Assembly (NCBI RefSeq): GCF_007859855.1
Contig: NZ_SJPK01000003.1
Coordinates: forward strand, 590,695 to 654,694
Direction: 5' to 3'
Source of the DNA: Allorhodopirellula solitaria
GTDB lineage: Bacteria > Planctomycetota > Planctomycetia > Pirellulales > Pirellulaceae
Length of the DNA stretch: 64,000 bases
The notes under the pieces are model-generated. The model was not told the origin of the DNA. It did not search any database and was given only the letters and a program-made list of their open reading frames with translations. This document shows, piece after piece, positions 52,744 through 61,924 of this stretch (positions within the stretch are counted from its first letter, which is position 1; every line of letters starts with the position of its first letter). The position numbers were made by a program, and so were the translations under genes.

Positions 52744-54953
52744 ATTGGGAGTTCCTTAGCGAGTTGGGAAAGTGTTCGAGTATTCAGCAAGCGGACCAAA
52801 CGCTGCGAGGAGTCGTCGATTGGTCGTTGGCTCGACGAAAAGAATCTTGCATCTGCCGCGTCACAGAACTGACGCGTCACGGCCTGGGCTGTCAGGTCCG
52901 GTTGCGTTAGTTCCTCGAGCCAGTCACGTTGAGGCCGACCGGATGATCGCTGGCACCCGGCGAGGCGTGCCCGGGCTTCGATGACCCAGATGGCGACACG
53001 CAGATTGCCTTGTGGATAAAACCAGGACGTCAAGCGCCAGATCGAAGTTAGTAGCCACTCGATCCAGATGCGGCGCGAAAGGAACACAGCCAAGCTCGCT
53101 GCCACAACGATCGCAGCCAGGGGCCAGTAGGTAGCGGCAAGCTGCTGACTGGCGAGCCATATCGAAGGCCGGTAGTCCGGTCGCTGGTATCCCGGGGACG
53201 GTTCAATCTCGAACCAACGTCCATCGGCGAGTCTGACTTCCGCCCAGGCGTGAACGTCGCGGGGAAGCACCGATGCGTGCCCGGCAGTGATGTCAAAGGC
53301 GTCGGGGCGGACGTAGAAGCCCGTGACGAAGCGAGACTGCAATCCAAGCTCACGAGCTAGCAAAGCGGCTGTGGTTGCGAATAGATGGTCACCGCCACGA
53401 CGGGAGTCGAGAAACTGCGAAACCGCCTGATCCGAAGTCGGCGCGAAGCTGCGATCACAGGTGAAGTTGTTCCTCAAGTGCGTCACAATCGCCTGCAGTT
53501 GATCGTATGCGTGTTCATGCTCGCGTGTGACGCGGTCGGCCAGCGATCGCAGGTCGGCGTGAATTGGCGGCGTCGTGGCGGTCTGCTCCTGCAAGCCGAG
53601 GCGGAGTTCGTCTTCACTCGGCCGCGTGCTGGCAACGTGAATGACGGTCAACGCTGGAATTTTCTCTCGCCCAGGCATCTGGAAACATCCGTCACGCGCG
53701 ATCCCAAAAAAATCCTGGCGATCGATTTTCTCGATGTGTACCCCGGTGGTCATCATGGGAACGGGCATCCGCGTGGAGTCCAGGCGAATGATTTTCAGTA
53801 GCCCGACGGAAATGGACGATGCGTCCTGGTCAATGCGAGCATGTTGTTCAGGCTCGACGAACCAGGAGTCTTCGCCAATCTTGATTCGCTTGAGCGTTTC
53901 GCACGTGAGGTCCGTCGACTGCGTCCAATCCGTACCGTCAAACGTGTCATAGCGATGCATGGCTAAGCGGATGCCCGTTGGTCCATCCCACTGGATGACG
54001 CTGGAGTCGGTAACATCGTCAGGTAAGCGATGGGAACTTGGTGGCATACGATCGACTGAGAACGAACTGCTTCCGAGATCACTGCGTGCCGTGCGTTCGT
54101 GGTTCGGCAAGAAATCTTGGTTGGGCATGGCTTGGGCCTTCTCCCGGCGATTCTTCTTCGCTTTCGGTTCACCGACCATGTCATTGAACATGTCCAAGAG
54201 CGACGACTCGGTCGATTCCAGGAAGATGTCCGAGTCCACTGCACCAAACGATTCGGCATGGTCTTTGGCTGCGATTGCCGATTCCCCGGTACCCACACCG
54301 CTGCGTGCCGCTGGATCGGACCACCGTGATCCACCGCTTGTTGGCATGAAACCGTGCAGTAAATGCGGCGGTCTGGTGAAGCGGTCTTGGGCTACGTAGC
54401 CGGCTCCGGCCAGCGTCACTACGGTCGCGATCATTGTTGCCGGCCGCAACGTCCAATTGCGAGCAACCGATTCTGGCAGGGCCATGTCAAGCTGCTCCCA
54501 GTGATTGGCAATGAGGTGCCAGACACAGCTCAGGATCCAGATTATCGGCAGGGCAACGGCGTAGCGACTATCGGAAATCGATGAGCAGAACAGTACTAAG
54601 AAACCACTGCTGACCACCGACAATGCGAGCCAGCGAGTTGATCGACCGCCCAGCGCCATCGCCAAGCTGACCGTACCCAGAACGGTCAATGCGGTCATCT
54701 CCAACGCGATCGGCGTAGCAAAGAAGCGAGCGATGACAGCGAAAGCGATCGGGATGAGCGGCAGCGCTCCTGTTGCAATTTCCTGGATTCGCGATGGTCT
54801 CGCCATCGCTAGCAATCCAAGCACCGCGATGACTGCCATCTCGGAGACGAAGCACAGTTGCGTCTCAACGGGCGTTCGCAACGATACTATGGACCCTAGC
54901 GATATCAACGCCAGTAAGATGGTTTCGACTCGTCTACGCGACCAAGTGAGCAT
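52740..54953 (-). CDS. Transglutaminase-like membrane protein (TgpA type) with catalytic Cys replaced
   Basis: 737 aa from ATG 54953, overlapping DUF58 by 20 nt; a longer start at 55085 adds a basic tail inside DUF58. N-terminal five or six transmembrane helices, a periplasmic region, a transglutaminase core, then a C-terminal helix (LAAIVVAASLAVFLSRRIWI). The core reads SRRGGDHLFATTAALLAREL: the position of the catalytic Cys is Asp522, while the His motif VHAWAEVRL and a Glu in place of Asp remain. Probably not a classical transglutaminase or protease. Confidence 0.82.
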   Translation of the reverse strand: MLTWSRRRVETILLALISLGSIVSLRTPVETQLCFVSEMAVIAVLGLLAMARPSRIQEIATGALPLIPIAFAVIARFFATPIALEMTALTVLGTVSLAMALGGRSTRWLALSVVSSGFLVLFCSSISDSRYAVALPIIWILSCVWHLIANHWEQLDMALPESVARNWTLRPATMIATVVTLAGAGYVAQDRFTRPPHLLHGFMPTSGGSRWSDPAARSGVGTGESAIAAKDHAESFGAVDSDIFLESTESSLLDMFNDMVGEPKAKKNRREKAQAMPNQDFLPNHERTARSDLGSSSFSVDRMPPSSHRLPDDVTDSSVIQWDGPTGIRLAMHRYDTFDGTDWTQSTDLTCETLKRIKIGEDSWFVEPEQHARIDQDASSISVGLLKIIRLDSTRMPVPMMTTGVHIEKIDRQDFFGIARDGCFQMPGREKIPALTVIHVASTRPSEDELRLGLQEQTATTPPIHADLRSLADRVTREHEHAYDQLQAIVTHLRNNFTCDRSFAPTSDQAVSQFLDSRRGGDHLFATTAALLARELGLQSRFVTGFYVRPDAFDITAGHASVLPRDVHAWAEVRLADGRWFEIEPSPGYQRPDYRPSIWLASQQLAATYWPLAAIVVAASLAVFLSRRIWIEWLLTSIWRLTSWFYPQGNLRVAIWVIEARARLAGCQRSSGRPQRDWLEELTQPDLTAQAVTRQFCDAADARFFSSSQRPIDDSSQRLVRLLNTRTLSQLAKELPI

Positions 54954-56154
54954 CGCGCGCCTCCGTCCAGAACATCCACAGTTGATCCGCCAGGTCGAAT
55001 TGACGATTGACAACGCGGCGCTGAAGTTCGGTGGCAGCGCGGCGGTGCACAGCAGGGTCGGTCGAGCAAACCAGCGGATTGCCATCGTTGTCCGTTGAGA
55101 TCGACAATCCCGTCACGCCGTGAGGTTGGACGAGTCGGGGACGGGATTGGTCGCCGTCGAGGGGCACATTGGCCAGGGCATCCATTAGCTGTATAAGGCC
55201 TCGCCGCCCAGGCGTCGGGACGAGACGTCGATCGCCGATCTGCACGCGAAGCGAGCAGCTGGACTGATGCAAGTCGGCCAGCACGCTCGCCGCGACGCGG
55301 ATACGATCTGCGATCTCGTCACGCGTCGATCCCTCGGCCGTGTCGACAACCACGCGTAGGGTTGGGCTTTGCGGACCGCTCCGCTCGGTAACGATCAATG
55401 CATCCGATCGTGCCGTCGCGACCCAGTTGACGTGTTTGACGCAATCGCCTCGGCGATAGGGACGCAGACCGATGAAATCGTCCCTGTGTCCGCTGCGATC
55501 TCCCGTGCCGTGTTCCGCTCTGCGACGACCGGCCATGGAGTTCTGTCCCGCTATCGGGAACACCTGCGGCCATACCGTCATCGCTTTGGTATCGGCTACC
55601 GTTCGTTTGGCGGTCCAGATTCCGAACGGGAACGAACAGGCCAGCGACGCATCGGCTCTCGGATAGGGACCGCGAAGGGTGGGCCGAATCGAAAATCGAT
55701 AGCTGCATGTGGACAGGCCGCGCACCGAAGCGAGTGCGACCGCGGGCACATTCTCTGCTACGGATCCCTCCTCGGTCGGATGATCTTGGAAGCCGACGAT
55801 CGCCAGGCCCCAGATCGGAACCGGCAGGCGATTGCAAACAGTGAGCGACCAGTCGCAGAGCTCCCCTTCCTGAACCCGGTTGGTGCTCGGACGCAGCGAA
55901 CAGGCAACGGCGCGTACGGCTACCCAGGGCCATGCCATCCCAACCAGAATGAGTGCGCCTAGCAAAGCGGCGAGCGTCCAGCCTATCGGAGCAAAGTAGA
56001 GCCCGATCAAAACACTCGCGAACATCGCCGCAACGAACCAGCCTACAGGTTCTTTGAGCCAGTAAACAAAACGATTGGCGCCGGGACAAAAGTCGGTGGT
56101 CAGCGCGCGCGCCAGCCAACTCGGTTCCTTGGACACCTCATGGGAAACTGCCAT
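54934..56154 (-). CDS. DUF58 protein
   Basis: 406 aa, two N-terminal transmembrane helices (VGWFVAAMFASVLIGLYFAP and the following segment), a beta-rich middle and DUF58 signature (DDFIGLRPYRRGDCVKHVNW) with a vWA-like C-terminus. First gene of the operon. DUF58 is the usual partner of MoxR and TgpA. Confidence 0.9.
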   Translation of the reverse strand: MAVSHEVSKEPSWLARALTTDFCPGANRFVYWLKEPVGWFVAAMFASVLIGLYFAPIGWTLAALLGALILVGMAWPWVAVRAVACSLRPSTNRVQEGELCDWSLTVCNRLPVPIWGLAIVGFQDHPTEEGSVAENVPAVALASVRGLSTCSYRFSIRPTLRGPYPRADASLACSFPFGIWTAKRTVADTKAMTVWPQVFPIAGQNSMAGRRRAEHGTGDRSGHRDDFIGLRPYRRGDCVKHVNWVATARSDALIVTERSGPQSPTLRVVVDTAEGSTRDEIADRIRVAASVLADLHQSSCSLRVQIGDRRLVPTPGRRGLIQLMDALANVPLDGDQSRPRLVQPHGVTGLSISTDNDGNPLVCSTDPAVHRRAATELQRRVVNRQFDLADQLWMFWTEARDAHLVA

Positions 56155-56462
56155 GAAAACGCACCTCGGTTGTCAAGAAGATCATGGATCGGCCTCGGAA
56201 AGGTTCAGGAGGCGCGTCGCCGACGCAGCTCGCGTGAGCCCGCTGTCGAGACTCCTGTAAGCGCGTGCACCATCTGTGCGCGGTGGACGCATCGCCTAAA
56301 CATCAACGTCGCGACGTGTGACGCAGCAACGAGTGACGGGCGATTCCCTCGAACCGATCCTTCGGGTTTAGAATGCAACGGATCGATCAACGCCTATCCC
56401 AGAAGGAACCTGGCCTTATCCGGTGATGCCGGAAAGAACCACGTCAAATGGCTCGCCTCTAC

Positions 56463-56490
56463 AAAGGGGCAGTGCCCTTTTAAGATAGAC
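56463..56490. repeat. Short dispersed repeat AAAGGGGCAGTGCCCTTTT, copy 3 of 3
   Basis: Forms a hairpin-capable quasi-palindrome at the 3' end of the Cys/His-rich gene at 56480 and may act as its terminator. The rest of the 325-bp gap 56155-56479 shows nothing clear. Confidence 0.5.
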
Positions 56491-56977
56491 TCTCGATTCG
56501 CGGCGGTCCCCGTACCGAAATGCTCGTCTGAACCGGATGACGCAACCAAACCCGTTCTGGCTCGCTCGCGATAAACTCGAATTCGACAACTTCAACCAGC
56601 GTCACGGCGATGGGTGTAAACGCTACATGTCGCGAAGCATAGAAGCTTTGGCAGATGCTGCAGCGTTCTGGATCATGTTGATCTCGAGAGTCGTCGTCCT
56701 GCGGTCCCTGTTGCCCTTCCGCCGGATCGCTCGGACCCGGGGAGGGCTCGTGACTGTGCCCGCAATGGGCGTGGCAACTGTACGAAGCGGCTGGGGCCGG
56801 ACAACAGCTTGCTTCGTTACGGCAATGCTCATCAACGCGGAGAGCGGCGTTCGCGCTATGACTTTCGCAGCACGACTGTGCCGAGTGAGTGCAGCCGACA
56901 TGGACCCACGCTGCGAAATTGCCAACCAGCAATGCCGCTATGGCGAGGATAGCTGTCGTGGAACGCAGAGCATGCAA
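56480..56977 (-). CDS. Exported Cys/His-rich small protein (paralogue 4 of 4)
   Basis: 165 aa with a TTG start at 56977 (upstream in-frame codons give no better start). Signal HALRSTTAILAIAALLVGNF, then AAWVHVGC, a Cys/His region (SCCESHS, CCPAPAASYSCHAHCGHSH), CSICQSFYASR and C-terminal RGPP. Most diverged of the four. Divergent from the metal ABC transporter at 57279 with one shared palindromic box between them. Confidence 0.68.
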   Translation of the reverse strand: MHALRSTTAILAIAALLVGNFAAWVHVGCTHSAQSCCESHSANAALRVDEHCRNEASCCPAPAASYSCHAHCGHSHEPSPGPSDPAEGQQGPQDDDSRDQHDPERCSICQSFYASRHVAFTPIAVTLVEVVEFEFIASEPERVWLRHPVQTSISVRGPPRIESLS

Positions 56978-57051
56978 GATTCGGTACCAAACGGCGATGA
57001 GTCGCCGAGGAAGAATGCTTCAAACAGTCGTTGAAGTGAGTTCGCGAATGT

Positions 57052-57062
57052 TGGTCCGACCA
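57052..57062. promoter_or_regulatory. Palindromic box TTGGTCCGACCAA between divergent metal genes
   Basis: Perfect palindrome, 13 bp including flanking T/A. It lies 75 bp upstream of the Cys/His-rich gene (minus) and about 217 bp upstream of the ABC transporter ATG (plus). In the direction of the Cys/His gene it reads TTGGTCGGACCAA followed by CATTCGC. The rest of the 301-bp gap shows no gene. Confidence 0.6.
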
Positions 57063-57278
57063 AGGATTGTCTATATCTTCGCGATTTTGATACGCAAAGT
57101 CAATCCAGCGGGTTCAGATTCCTCAGGATTTCTCTGGCACTTGAGTGGTGGTACTGGACGGGAAATGTAGCTTCGGCTAAGTTATTGCAGCGACGACGCC
57201 CGCGTGGATGTCGTGACGAGGAGCAGCCGTATTGCGGTTGTCCACGCCCTTGCGGCATTTTTGGGAGTCCATTGTTTG

Positions 57279-58295
57279 ATGCACCGTCTACCGTTTTTTA
57301 CCCCATTGATTGCGGCTTGGATGGTTGCGGTCCTGGTGGCTGGTTGTAACAACTCCAGCGACCCGGAGGCAAACTCCGCAACCGGTGCTGCGCAGGTCAC
57401 CGTTGATCCCGACGAGCCGATTTCGGTCACGGCAACAGTCGGGATGGTGGCTGACTTGGTCCGGGCGGTCGGTGGCGATCGTGTCGACGTCCGGCAGATT
57501 TGTGGTCCTGGAGTGGATCCACACCTCTACAAAGCGACGCGCGACGATGTGCAGACGATGATGAATGCCGACATGATTTTTTATTCCGGCTTGATGCTCG
57601 AAGGCAAGATGACGGACACGTTGATCAAACTTGCTCGCGGAAAACCTGTTATCGCTGTGACGGCAGCACTCGATGACGCGGCACTGCTCGAGCCCGCTGA
57701 AATGTCAGGGCATTTCGACCCCCATGTTTGGATGGATGTGTCGGCATGGTCCCAATGTGTCGATGTGATCGCCGATGAGCTGTCTGGTGTTGATCCACCT
57801 TCGGAAGCAGCGTACCGAGACAGGGCCGAGACGTTGCAGGGAGAGCTTTCGAAGCTGCATGCGTACGGCAAGCGAGTGATCGCCTCGATTCCCGAGGATC
57901 GCCGGATTCTAGTGACCTCGCACGACGCGTTCAATTATTTCGGCCGCGCCTACGGTCTCCGCGTCTTGGGGGTACAAGGGCTTTCGACCGAATCTGAAGC
58001 GGGACTGCAGCGAATCAATGAGTTGGTAGATCTTCTCGTCAATCAGGGCGTGCAGTCCGTGTTTGTCGAGAGCAGTGTGCCGCGAAAAAGCATCGATTCA
58101 TTGGTCGAGGGGGCCCATTCGCGCGGTCACGACGTGCAGGTGGGGGATCAGGATCTCTTTAGTGACGCGATGGGCAAATCGAGTACCTATGAAGGGACTT
58201 ATATTGGTATGCTCGACCATAACCTCACTGTCGTCGCGCGGGGCTTGGGTGGCCAGGCTCCGGCGGATGGATTTCAAGGCAAACTCAACAAGTGA
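57279..58295 (+). CDS. TroA/ZnuA-type metal-binding lipoprotein
   Basis: 338 aa from ATG 57279, giving signal and lipobox AVLVAGCNN. Cluster A-I solute-binding protein with likely ligands His in VDPHLYKAT, His in FDPHVWMDV, His in VTSHDAFNYF and Asp in YIGMLDHN. The His-His-His-Asp set is TroA-like (Zn/Mn); the His-rich Zn loop of ZnuA is missing, so Mn is as likely. First gene of the ABC operon. Confidence 0.92.
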   Translation: MHRLPFFTPLIAAWMVAVLVAGCNNSSDPEANSATGAAQVTVDPDEPISVTATVGMVADLVRAVGGDRVDVRQICGPGVDPHLYKATRDDVQTMMNADMIFYSGLMLEGKMTDTLIKLARGKPVIAVTAALDDAALLEPAEMSGHFDPHVWMDVSAWSQCVDVIADELSGVDPPSEAAYRDRAETLQGELSKLHAYGKRVIASIPEDRRILVTSHDAFNYFGRAYGLRVLGVQGLSTESEAGLQRINELVDLLVNQGVQSVFVESSVPRKSIDSLVEGAHSRGHDVQVGDQDLFSDAMGKSSTYEGTYIGMLDHNLTVVARGLGGQAPADGFQGKLNK

Positions 58296-58299
58296 TTCC

Positions 58300-59097
58300 A
58301 TGACGAACGGTTCTGCCGTCGGCCCGGACGATACTGCGATCGCGCTCTCGGTCGACGACCTGACGGTTGCCTACCACCGCAAACCCGTGATTTGGGACGT
58401 GGCGATTGATCTGCCGGCGGGTTCGTTGATTGGGATCGTGGGCCCCAACGGTGCTGGAAAAAGCACGTTGCTCAAGGCGATCATGAACCTCGTCCCGCGC
58501 GCCTCCGGGCGGGTGGCGGTGTTCGGCAAACCCTATCGGGCCAGTCGCCATCGGGTTGGCTATGTGCCTCAACGCGAGAGCGTCGACTGGGACTTCCCCG
58601 TCGATGCGCTCGATGTCGTCACGATGGGGCTCTATAGCAAGATCGGTTGGTGTTTGCCGGTTCGAAAAAAACACCGCGAAGCTGGCATGGAAGCCCTCCG
58701 CCGCGTGGGTATCGCCGACCTGGCGAATCGTCAGATCAGTCAATTGTCAGGTGGGCAGCAGCAACGCACCTTCTTGGCTCGCGCGCTCGTCCAAGACGCG
58801 GACCTCTATCTCATGGACGAGCCCTTCGCCGCGGTCGATGCTTCGACGGAAAAAGCAATCGTCGAACTGCTGCGAGAGCTGAAGTCTCGGGGCAAGACCG
58901 TCGTCGTCATCCACCACGATCTACAGACGGTGCCTGAGTATTTTGACTATGCGGTACTGCTGAACATGCGAGTGGTCGCTCATGGTCCGATCGAGTCGGT
59001 CTTCACGTCCGAGAACCTGCAGAAAACCTACGGCGGGCGGTTGACCTTGCTCGATGAAGTCAGCGAAGCGATGCGTCGGCGGGAGCGTTCCTTGTGA
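58300..59097 (+). CDS. Metal ABC transporter ATPase
   Basis: 265 aa from ATG 58300, 4 bp past the preceding stop. Walker A VGPNGAGKSTLLKAIM, ABC signature ISQLSGGQQQRTFLARAL, Walker B LYLMDEPFAAVD, H-loop VVVIHHDL. TroB/MntB-type. Coupled by overlap to the first permease (TGA/GTG). Confidence 0.94.
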   Translation: MTNGSAVGPDDTAIALSVDDLTVAYHRKPVIWDVAIDLPAGSLIGIVGPNGAGKSTLLKAIMNLVPRASGRVAVFGKPYRASRHRVGYVPQRESVDWDFPVDALDVVTMGLYSKIGWCLPVRKKHREAGMEALRRVGIADLANRQISQLSGGQQQRTFLARALVQDADLYLMDEPFAAVDASTEKAIVELLRELKSRGKTVVVIHHDLQTVPEYFDYAVLLNMRVVAHGPIESVFTSENLQKTYGGRLTLLDEVSEAMRRRERSL

Positions 59098-60587
59098 GTG
59101 GGAAGAGCTCGAAAGTCTCGTCGTGGCGGACAGTGGCTGCGCGGCTGCTACTCGTCTTGCTGCTCATCGGCTGCTCCGAGTCAGTCGCCTTGGCGGCGCC
59201 CGCATCTCGCTCAATTGCGGATCGGAGTGTGAGCTGGCCCACGGCGTCGCAGTGGCGGCGGGTTCTTTTCTTAGAGGATTACAACACTCGCGTGGTGTTG
59301 CTCGGCGTCGCGGTGTTGGGCGCAGCGGCGGGTTTGGTCGGCAGCTTCACTCTGCTGCGAAAACGCGCGTTGCTAGGTGACGCACTCGCTCACGCGAGCA
59401 CGCCCGGGATCGCGCTAGCATTCATGTTTGCGACGGCCTTGGGATTGGATGGCAAATCGCTTCCGGTGCTGCTGCTCGGAGCGACCATCACAGGGGTCCT
59501 CGGCATTGGCGTTGTCTTGGTCGTGCGGTCTCAGACTCGGCTCAAGGAGGATGCTGCGTTGGGGATTGTGCTCAGCGTTTTCTTTGGCGCCGGTGTCGCG
59601 TTGTTGGGGATCGTGCAGCAGATGGAGAGTGGCAGTGCGGCTGGATTGGAAGGTTTTATCTACGGAAAGACGGCGTCGATGAACGCCAGCGATGCTCGGT
59701 TGATTTTGGTTGCGTCGGGCATCGCGGTAGTGGGCTGCCTGTTGTTGTTCAAGGAGTTCAAGCTCCTGTGCTTTGACGAGAATTTCGCTGGCTCGCGTGG
59801 CATGCCGGTCTTGGTGTTGGATCTATGTCTGATGGCTCTCGTCGTCCTTGTCACGATTGTTGGGCTGCAAGCAGTCGGATTGATTCTGGTCGTCGCATTG
59901 TTCGTCACGCCCACGGCAGCGGCCCGGTTCTGGACGGAGAAATTGTGGAGGGTAGCGGGTTTGTCGGCATTGATGGGGGGCGTCGGAGGTGTCTTCGGCG
60001 CCGCCGCTAGCGCGTTGATGCCGCGTCTGCCCTCGGGAGCCATGATCGTATTGGCCTCGACTGCGTTGTTTGCATTTAGCATGTTCTTTGGTACTGCGCG
60101 GGGCGTTCTGATCCGATGGCTGCGGCGCTTCCGAGTGAACCGCCGGGTCCGTCGACGACATCTCCTGAGGGGCCTTTATGAGCTCTTGGAGCTGGACGAA
60201 CCGGACTCGGTTTTCCGCCGTGACGCACGCGTACCTGTTGAGACGGTATTGGCGACGCGAAGTTGGTCACGAAACCAGCTCTCCCGCACGATCGCTTCGG
60301 CGCAGCATGAGGAACTGATTACGCTACGTGAGGACTCGATTGGCCTGACGCAGTCCGGCTACGTGCAGGCCGCCCGATTGACCCGCGAGCACCGACTGTG
60401 GGAGCTGTATCTGATCACGCATGCCGAGGTCGCTCCGAGCCGCGTGGACCGCGATGCCGATGCGATCGAGCATGTTCTCGAACCAGAATTAGTCGACGAA
60501 CTTGAGCGGCTGCTCGAACAGCAACCGGTTCACATTGCCGTACCGGCGAGCCCCCACGATTCTCTGTCGCCGGGAGCCCTCCAATGA
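59094..60587 (+). CDS. Metal ABC transporter permease fused to a DtxR-like C-terminal domain (1)
   Basis: 497 aa, GTG start overlapping the ATPase stop. N-terminal hydrophobic segment, then about eight helices (GSFTLLRKRALLGDALAHAS, GLILVVALFVTPTAAARFWT). After about residue 345 a basic link (RRFRVNRRVRRRHL) leads to a winged-helix-like region (NQLSRTIASAQHEELITLRE) and a metal-binding/dimerisation-like part RLWELYLITHAEVAPSRVDR with DAIEHVLEPELV. The Glu-His resembles DtxR ligands. The cytoplasmic tail may sense metal and gate transport. Confidence 0.88.
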   Translation: MSGKSSKVSSWRTVAARLLLVLLLIGCSESVALAAPASRSIADRSVSWPTASQWRRVLFLEDYNTRVVLLGVAVLGAAAGLVGSFTLLRKRALLGDALAHASTPGIALAFMFATALGLDGKSLPVLLLGATITGVLGIGVVLVVRSQTRLKEDAALGIVLSVFFGAGVALLGIVQQMESGSAAGLEGFIYGKTASMNASDARLILVASGIAVVGCLLLFKEFKLLCFDENFAGSRGMPVLVLDLCLMALVVLVTIVGLQAVGLILVVALFVTPTAAARFWTEKLWRVAGLSALMGGVGGVFGAAASALMPRLPSGAMIVLASTALFAFSMFFGTARGVLIRWLRRFRVNRRVRRRHLLRGLYELLELDEPDSVFRRDARVPVETVLATRSWSRNQLSRTIASAQHEELITLREDSIGLTQSGYVQAARLTREHRLWELYLITHAEVAPSRVDRDADAIEHVLEPELVDELERLLEQQPVHIAVPASPHDSLSPGALQ

Positions 60588-61924
60588 TCTGGAATTGGCA
60601 GCTCGATGGATGGATTGTGGCGGCGGGGATCTTGTGCGCGGTCGCTTCAGCGCTGCTTGGTAACTTTCTCGTGCTGCGCCGTTTGAGCATGCTCGGAGAT
60701 GCCATCTCACACGCGATTCTGCCCGGCCTGGCCGTTGCATTCCTGATCAGCAACAGCCGCAGTAGTCTGCCGATGTTTGTCGGAGCGGTCATTGTTGGCG
60801 TGTTGACGGCACTTTTTACTGAATGGATTCGTGGTGTCGGCAAAGTCGATGAGGGTGCGTCGATGGGCGTGGTCTTTACCTCGCTATTCGCGTTGGGGTT
60901 GATCATGATCGTGCAAGCGGCCGACCGCGTCGATTTGGATGCGGGGTGTGTGCTCTACGGTGCGATCGAATTGACGCCGCTCGATACGATCAAGCTGCTA
61001 GGGTTTGATATCCCTCGTGCTGTCGTGGTCCTCGGCAGCGTGACCGTGCTGAATCTCATGTTCGTAGTGCTGTTTTTTAAAGAACTCAAACTCACTTCCT
61101 TTGACCCTTCGTTAGCGACATCCATGGGGGTGTCGTCGACGTGGATGCACTACGCTCTGATGGTGCTGGTCGCGGTGACGGCCGTGGCTAGCTTTGAGAG
61201 CGTGGGCAATATCTTGGTCGTCGCGATGTTTATTGTGCCGCCTGCGACGGCCTATTTGCTGACCGATCGACTCGGCATCATGATCCTGATCTCGACAGGC
61301 GTCGCCGCGCTCTCAGCGGTCAGTGGCCATGTTGCCGCTGTCGTTGTGCCGACCTGGTTCGGTTACCAAAGCACGACGACGGCGGGCATGATGGCTGTTA
61401 TGGTGGGCGCACTGTTCGGCGTCGCGATGCTGTTTGCGCCTCGCCAAGGAGTGGTGATCAAGTGGCTGCGGAATCGAGCCTTGTCGCTGCGGATTCTCTG
61501 CGACGACATCGTCGCGACGCTCTATCGCCGGTCCGAGCATGTCGCTGCGGATCAAGTCAGGATGGACGACGTTTCAATGAACGTCGAGGAGTTGACTGAA
61601 ACGCTCTACGCGTCTTCGCGTCAACTTCGATCCGCGCTGGCGAGACTCCGTCGTCGCGGCGAGCTTGAGCAGGTCGACGGCCAGTACGAGCTGACCGATC
61701 GCGGCATCGAGCACGGCCGTGAACTCGTGCGTTCGCACCGCCTGTGGGAACAATACCTGGTGTCCGAAGCGAGTTTGCATCCGACCAAGATTCACGACAA
61801 AGCCGAGAAGCTCGAGCATTTTACCGACCGAAGTTTGCGAGACCAGCTGTCCGATGCGACCGACAGCCCCGTGCTCGATCCGCACGGGCAGTCCATCCCG
61901 CCGGAACGTCGTGGCGACGTTTAA
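60584..61924 (+). CDS. Metal ABC transporter permease fused to a DtxR-like C-terminal domain (2)
   Basis: 446 aa, ATG overlaps the stop of permease 1 by 4 nt. Eight or nine helices (GNFLVLRRLSMLGDAISHAI, VGNILVVAMFIVPPATAYLL). After about residue 295 comes a winged-helix-like segment (SSRQLRSALARLRRRGELEQ) and RLWEQYLVSEASLHPTKIHD with KAEKLEHF, the same arrangement as in permease 1. The two subunits would put two DtxR-like tails next to the ATPase. Confidence 0.9.
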   Translation: MIWNWQLDGWIVAAGILCAVASALLGNFLVLRRLSMLGDAISHAILPGLAVAFLISNSRSSLPMFVGAVIVGVLTALFTEWIRGVGKVDEGASMGVVFTSLFALGLIMIVQAADRVDLDAGCVLYGAIELTPLDTIKLLGFDIPRAVVVLGSVTVLNLMFVVLFFKELKLTSFDPSLATSMGVSSTWMHYALMVLVAVTAVASFESVGNILVVAMFIVPPATAYLLTDRLGIMILISTGVAALSAVSGHVAAVVVPTWFGYQSTTTAGMMAVMVGALFGVAMLFAPRQGVVIKWLRNRALSLRILCDDIVATLYRRSEHVAADQVRMDDVSMNVEELTETLYASSRQLRSALARLRRRGELEQVDGQYELTDRGIEHGRELVRSHRLWEQYLVSEASLHPTKIHDKAEKLEHFTDRSLRDQLSDATDSPVLDPHGQSIPPERRGDV

